Positions 9,960-13,169 of a DNA stretch of 13,169 nt are shown in pieces. The notes beneath the pieces are model-generated. The model had not been told where the DNA came from, searched no databases, and worked only from the letters and a program-made list of their open reading frames with translations. Position numbers and translations under genes: made by a program. This DNA comes from Alectoria sarmentosa. Lineage: Eukaryota > Ascomycota > Lecanoromycetes > Lecanorales > Parmeliaceae. The DNA lies in contig WOGZ01000588.1 of assembly GCA_009733775.1 (NCBI GenBank), positions 1-13,169 on the forward strand. The letters run 5' to 3'. Position 1 is the stretch's first letter, and each line of letters starts with the position of its first letter.

Positions 9960-10244
9960 TTATACAAAACTTGTTTTTATAAAAAAAACGATTTTTATAT
10001 TCGCGGTGAATTTTCTTTTTACATTAAATATAAAATAAATAAATATAACATCAACCGTTGCGTTGAGATTTCGTTTATTTATTAAAACAAAATGTGAAAA
10101 ACTTTGCGGCGTGTACGACGTCATAATTTGATATTTAATCTTGTTCACACACGAACGCATATCGATAAGAGAATTATTCAATAACGCAAATAATAAAAAC
10201 GCACGATGACGACAGCTTTGATTGTTTTTATTATTATTATTAAT
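9960..10244 (-). CDS. Unassigned open frame in low-RIP island
   Basis: This minus-strand frame runs 94 codons without a stop, bounded by TAA at 10245-10247 upstream and a stop at 9960-9962. A TTG at 10179-10181 would give 73 residues, and an ATG begins the segment MRSCVNKIKYQIMTSY a few codons later. The translation is less Lys/Asn/Ile-biased than elsewhere and includes CVNKIKYQ and TSYTPQSFSHFVLINKR, then a hydrophobic stretch (VDVIFIYFIF) that could span a membrane. Upstream codons are poly-Asn from an ATT repeat. I do not recognise a family. The DNA here keeps about 25 CpA/TpG sites in 240 bp, so fewer stops are expected without selection. It may be a fragment of a gene or a chance frame. 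Confidence 0.2.
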   Translation of the reverse strand: MNNNNKNNQSCRHRAFLLFALLNNSLIDMRSCVNKIKYQIMTSYTPQSFSHFVLINKRNLNATVDVIFIYFIFNVKRKFTANIKIVFFIKTSFV

Positions 10245-10484
10245 TTATAATATAAGCTCGATATAACAAATAAACGTATTAATAAATTAAAAAATATGAA
10301 TATGTTTTTAAATCAAAAATTTAATAATTTATATAAATTCGAGAAGAAATTGATAAAAGACGATAAATCTTTTTCGAAAAATTTAAAGTCGAATGTTATT
10401 TTAATGAATGATCTCATAAATAACGATAACGTTGAGTTATCGATTCTCTTTAAAAAATCCGTCTTCGATTTGATATTTAATTAA
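10206..10484 (+). pseudogene. Unassigned open frame with one stop
   Basis: An ATG at 10206 begins 14 codons (MTTALIVFIIIINL), then a TAA at 10248-10250, then 77 codons in the same frame to TAA at 10482. An internal ATG at 10296 would give a 62-residue product. The part after the stop is rich in Lys, Asp, Asn and Leu and looks soluble (for example KFEKKLIKDDKSFSKNLKSN). The first part is hydrophobic, though much of that comes from an ATT repeat. If the stop were a mutated Gln or Trp codon, the original could have been a small protein of about 92 residues with a signal-like start. No family is recognised. It overlaps the 5' end of the opposite-strand frame, so at most one is likely to be real. 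Confidence 0.2.
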
Positions 10485-10508
10485 AAAATTTACGATATCG
10501 AAAGGGCG

Positions 10509-10642
10509 TGACAAAATTGAATAACGATTTATTTTTATAATAACGTTGATATAAAAAGCTTAAAGCAATCTCTTCAATAACATCTTTGAATATTTTTTTT
10601 AAAAATCATATTTATAATAATAATATATATTTTAATACGACA
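10509..10642 (-). mobile_element. Candidate 3' LTR fragment of the Ty3/gypsy copy
   Basis: On the minus strand, about 140 bp after the last codon of pol, the purine-rich AACGAAGGTG is followed by TGTCGTATTAAAA at 10642. This is where a polypurine tract and the start of a 3' LTR are expected. A second LTR-like word, TGTCACGCCC, starts on the same strand at about 10513. On the plus strand AAAGGGCG abuts TGACA at 10509. The segment 10509-10642 begins TG and ends CA on the plus strand, but 134 bp is short for an LTR and no target-site duplication was seen. The 5' LTR that could confirm the boundaries is outside the window. Confidence 0.3.
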
Positions 10643-10782
10643 CACCTTCGTTATAACATTTTATAATTTAAATAATAAATAATAATATCATTTTTCAACA
10701 CATATGTTCATTATAATAAGAATTTAAAAACGCGCTTATAATAAAAATATCACTTTTAAACATCATAATTTTCGATAAATAT

Positions 10783-10894
10783 TTAAGTCTTATCACGTCG
10801 TTTTCGCTTGCTGCGCGATAATGTTTTATATAATCAATTAAACTTTTTAAAATTGAACTCTTTATTTTATTGTTTTCATTTATTATTCGATTAC
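10783..10894 (-). pseudogene. Basic tail of pol
   Basis: After the chromodomain the frame continues for about 37 codons through EFNFKKFN to TLSRSKRKRRDKT and a TAA at 10783-10785. The dense run of Lys and Arg resembles a nuclear-localisation or nucleic-acid-binding tail. The TAA may be the real end of pol or a mutated Gln codon; the frame beyond it has stops at the random rate, which favours a real end. A 71-codon open stretch in another frame at 10695-10910 is a shadow of this region. Confidence 0.6.
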
Positions 10895-11046
10895 TTATTA
10901 AAAACATCAATTAAATCGTTAATATTTAAAATATCTTTATTTGATATTTATTAATTATATTTATCGTTTTAATCAATTCATTTGACTTTATATTAAACGC
11001 CTTTTTTATTTTTTATTTTATTAATAATTTCTTCGATTTTTTACAT
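10895..11046 (-). pseudogene. Chromodomain remnant of the integrase
   Basis: The sequence reads M, stop, KIEEIINKIKNKKGV, stop, YKVK, stop, ID, stop, NDKYN, two stops, ISNKDILNINDLIDVF. It fits the chromodomain fold: an acidic EVEEIL strand, YLVKWKG, a W-x-x-x-N/D-x-TWEP segment and a carboxyl-terminal helix. In chromoviruses this domain binds methylated histone H3 and steers integration to silent chromatin. The aromatic cage Trp residues are at stop codons. Its presence places the element in the chromovirus branch. Confidence 0.9.
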
Positions 11047-11529
11047 CTTATTATTATTAATAAAATTAAAAATTTATATAAATAAAACATTCGTTTCATT
11101 CGCGCATTCGCGATAATAATAAAATTTAAATAACGATATATAAAAGATATTATAAATTTTATAAAAAAAAGACAATAATAATCGATACGTTTGCGCGTTT
11201 ATTTTATTTATAATTCGAAAAAATTTCACGAATTTATGAAATAACTTTTTGTTTAAACGTTTTTATTTAAAGTTTTTAATTATTAATATTATTAAATCGC
11301 TTATTTTATAATTTTAAAATTAATGCGATTTATTATATTATTTGATTTAAATTGCGATAACGCTTTAAAAGTGATTCGCAATTTCATTTTATAATGTTTA
11401 TAATCTTTTTATTTTATTATTTATAACGAATATTTTCTTTTTAACGAAATCGTTTTCGATTTTTCATCGAATTTCAAAATGATAATTATATATTAAAAAA
11501 AACGATGTCGTTTCGATAAAGAAATATTA
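11047..11529 (-). pseudogene. Integrase carboxyl-terminal region remnant
   Basis: Following the core in the same frame, this region reads SFFLIYNYHFEIR (the family pattern T-P-F-x-x-x-Y-G-Y-x-P), IENDFVKKKIF, YNKSH, KISDLIILI, then KRLNKKLFHKFVKFFRIINK, which corresponds to the GPY/F module, then INAQTYRLLL and IYNIFYISLFKFY (family pattern IHxVFHVSLLxPY). It would bind DNA and help target integration. Stops again replace expected Gln codons. There is no indel in about 480 bp. Confidence 0.9.
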
Positions 11530-11952
11530 ATTATTCATATATGCAAATTCTGTTATAAATAATAATTTAACTCAATTCGTTTATTTATCATTCACAAACA
11601 TATATAAAAAATGTTTTAACATTTGATTTTATCGTTTTATTTAATTGTTCGTTTATAAATGAAAGGCGATGCTTAAACGCCGCTTAATTTTAAAATGAAA
11701 ATAAACAATTAATTAAAAACTATTAATAAATATAAAGTCTCGATCGTTAATGATATTATTTGACATGTTATAACGATATATTATTTTATTATAAAGCACT
11801 TTCGCCAACGTAACGACATCGATCGTGATTTTTATAAATAAATATTTAATCATTTTTGTAAATCGATTTATTATTATTAAAATAACGTTATATATAACGT
11901 TTTTAAACTTGCTTAATAATAAGTTTATAATAAAATTTATAATTTTTTTTTT
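11530..11952 (-). pseudogene. Integrase catalytic core (rve) remnant
   Basis: The integrase core joins element DNA ends to the target. The readable part is IINFIINLLLSKFKNVIYN, VILIIINRFTKMIKYLF, DVVTLAKVLYNKIIYRY, NNIINDRDFIF, then a stop at 11713-11715 where the family has Trp, then YFHFKIKRRLSIAFH and KLLFITEFAY. The first catalytic Asp is now Asn in INFI, the second is kept in NDRD, and the Glu is now Lys at 11635-11637. Two of three catalytic acids are therefore lost. The longest open stretch, 84 codons at 11713-11967, is simply the piece between two RIP stops plus a few out-of-frame codons at its start. Frame is kept across the stop. Confidence 0.95.
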
Positions 11953-12115
11953 ATAACTTCGTAACAACGAAAAACGAATTAAATTCGTTATACAATTAAT
12001 ATCGCGACGATTTCGTTCATTAACATATATTATAAATTTTTATATATTTTATAATTTTTTTCAAAAATTCGTTTTAATAATATTTTCGAATAAAAAGTTT
12101 ATGCGTTTTCGTAAC
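11953..12115 (-). pseudogene. Integrase zinc-binding region remnant
   Basis: The HHCC-type zinc-binding domain that precedes the integrase core is seen as KTHKLFIRKYY, a stop, NEFLKKIIKYIKIYNIC, two stops and TKSSRY. This matches the family pattern of His, then RKYYW, then a Cys-x-x-Cys followed by QR-K. The first Cys of the Cys pair appears changed to Tyr or Asn and the second is kept at about 12023. The segment is in a different frame from the core that follows. The join lies in a run of ten A (minus strand) at 11943-11952, which has two extra bases or lacks one. Confidence 0.85.
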
Positions 12116-12540
12116 GTTAAAATGTTTAAATAATAAATTATTATAATAACGATTAATGAGTTTTTTTTTAATAACATTATTTTTAAAAATGTAAAAACGA
12201 TTATTATATCGCAACAATTTTTCAAAATTAAAAGCTTATTTTTATTACATTTTTAATATTATTTTAATAACGCATCGAAATTAATATAAAATGAATATAT
12301 TTAATTATCATAAAATTGTAACTCTCAAATTAACTTCTTCATTAATCGATATAATTTTTTATACGCAATTTCAAATGCGATTTTAATCTCTTTTTTTGAA
12401 ATAATTATTTAAACATTTATAATTTAAAATATAAGCGTTATTATAATGATTATTTTTTTATTTTTTTACGATAATTTCTCGCTAATTCAAAACGCAAACT
12501 TGTTTTAAAATGTCGATAACAATTTAATACTTAATAACGA
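12116..12540 (-). pseudogene. Degraded linker between RNase H and integrase
   Basis: This spacer of the polyprotein is variable even between intact elements, so little can be aligned. It begins in the RNase H frame with LLSIKLLSTF, similar to the usual hydrophobic linker start. Further on, the segment near 12256 (FDALLK) may be the strand that precedes the integrase zinc finger. Because RNase H is in one frame and the zinc-binding part in another, at least one length change lies within 12490-12116, but its place cannot be fixed. Confidence 0.6.
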
Positions 12541-13169
12541 TGCTTTTTTATAATCAAAACGTCGCGATAACGCATCGATAAAATTTAATTTTTTAATTCG
12601 ATAAAAAATCTCAAAATCGTAAACGATTAACTTTAAAGCCCATCGAATTTATTTAAAATTAAACTCTTTTTATTTAAAAAATCTTTTAAAATTATTATAA
12701 TCGATTCACATTTTAATGTAATAAATATTGCCCTTTAAATAATATTGTTATTATTTCATTATCATTATAATAATAAACAATTTTTGATTATAAATCTCAT
12801 AATTTTATTTAATAAAAATCATTTTTCGAAATCAAAAGATAATAAGACGTCAATGTTTATACTCATTTTATTAAATAAATATAATCTCAAAATCAAAATT
12901 GAAAACATTAATTTTTATACGCAATTTCGTTTTCGAATCATAATAACGTAAAAATAACGTTTTCGAAAAAGTGCGTTTTAATTATAAAAACGCTTTTTTA
13001 ACGCCCTCGAATTATATAAAAAATTTAAACTTTTTATCGTTTTTATTATCTTTTAATAAATCGATTAATAACGTAATTATAATAAAATAATCATAAATAA
13101 ACCATTAATAAAAATTTATAAAGTTTAAAAAAATTTGCATCTCTCGATAACTTTTTGATTTAAATTAAT
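12541..13169 (-). pseudogene. Reverse transcriptase end and RNase H remnant
   Basis: This part would copy element RNA to DNA and degrade the RNA strand. In one frame it reads through the motif before the connection (YREMQIFLNFINFY at about 13145-13105), then LLIDLLKDNK, then FEGVKKAF, LRYYDSKTKLR, then the YEIYNQ segment, then WALKL and YDFEIFY, ending with IDALSRR at 12579-12559, the usual end of the gypsy RNase H domain. About 14 stops in 209 codons sit at expected Gln or Trp positions. The first catalytic Asp is now Asn (12907-12909), and the Glu of the second motif appears as Lys. The Asp of the DH-type motif (12700-12702) and the last Asp (12574-12576) remain. No indel was needed to follow the frame across about 630 bp. 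Confidence 0.93.

Larger units (their letters stand above)
10783..13169 (-). pseudogene. pol: Ty3/gypsy chromovirus pol, 3' part, RIP-inactivated
   Basis: This is the carboxyl-terminal half of a retrotransposon polyprotein, entering the window already inside reverse transcriptase. Order on the minus strand: end of reverse transcriptase and connection (13167-13021), RNase H (13020-12541), linker (12540-12116), integrase zinc-binding region (12115-11953), integrase core (11952 to about 11530), GPY/F-like carboxyl-terminal region (to about 11047), chromodomain (11046-10895) and a basic tail ending KRKRRDKT at 10783. The pol order with integrase after RNase H and a terminal chromodomain identifies a Ty3/gypsy chromovirus. 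Codons whose first base has a coordinate divisible by three carry everything except the zinc-binding segment, so nearly all damage is point mutation. Stops lie where the family has Gln or Trp. Several catalytic acids are changed to Asn or Lys, so no active product is possible. Gag, protease and most of reverse transcriptase are beyond 13169. Confidence 0.93.

Noticed and set aside
10695..10910. Minus-strand open frame of 71 codons
   Set aside because: It lies in another frame over the chromodomain end and basic tail of pol; the pol frame is the one with family similarity.
12745..12951. Plus-strand open frame of 68 codons
   Set aside because: It is antisense to the RNase H remnant, which is clearly readable on the minus strand, and has no motif of its own.
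1..13169. Organelle or AT-rich bacterial or protist genome
   Set aside because: No mitochondrial genes, rRNA or tRNA were seen, and a chromodomain-bearing Ty3/gypsy pol with C-to-T and G-to-A damage sparing CpG points to fungal nuclear DNA.

Overview
This window looks like AT-rich heterochromatin of a filamentous ascomycete fungus, in which repeated DNA has been destroyed by repeat-induced point mutation (RIP). GC is roughly 13-15% over most of its length. The remaining cytosines sit disproportionately in CpG: a hand count of plus-strand bases 1-600 gave about 41 C, with about 20 in CG, 11 in CA, 10 in CT and none in CC. Decayed coding sequence shows the expected C-to-T and G-to-A damage on both strands, so Gln and Trp codons have become stops, Asp has become Asn, Glu has become Lys, and Thr and Pro have become Ile, Leu or Ser. 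CpG-containing codons (CGA, GCG, TCG, ACG) survive. No intact gene, rRNA, tRNA or CRISPR array was found. The fungal assignment is an inference from this mutation pattern plus the type of retrotransposon present.

The firmest annotation is on the minus strand at the right end. From 13169 down to 10783 lies the 3' part of the pol gene of a Ty3/gypsy retrotransposon of the chromovirus type. In order it holds the end of reverse transcriptase, RNase H, a degraded linker, the integrase zinc-binding region, the integrase core, the GPY/F-like region, a chromodomain and a basic tail. RNase H and everything from the integrase core to the tail are in the same frame. The zinc-binding segment is shifted by one frame. 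The start of pol, gag and the 5' LTR lie beyond 13169. A weak candidate for the start of the 3' LTR lies at 10642.

From 9460 to 10490 there is an island that is less depleted: it keeps many CpA/TpG dinucleotides, contains a CAT/CAA low-complexity tract, and has two overlapping open frames on opposite strands with no recognised family. It also contains a possible polypurine tract plus LTR start at 9461-9472.

From 1 to 9460 almost nothing is readable as protein. The structure that remains is repetitive: a clear inverted pair of roughly 180-200 bp at 1499-1679 and 6686-6885, a 28-bp motif present three times (1990, 3307, 5248), A/T microsatellites, a short tandem array at 5498 and several hairpins. 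Nothing here supports a working biological system; the window reads as a graveyard of mobile elements with one less-mutated patch.
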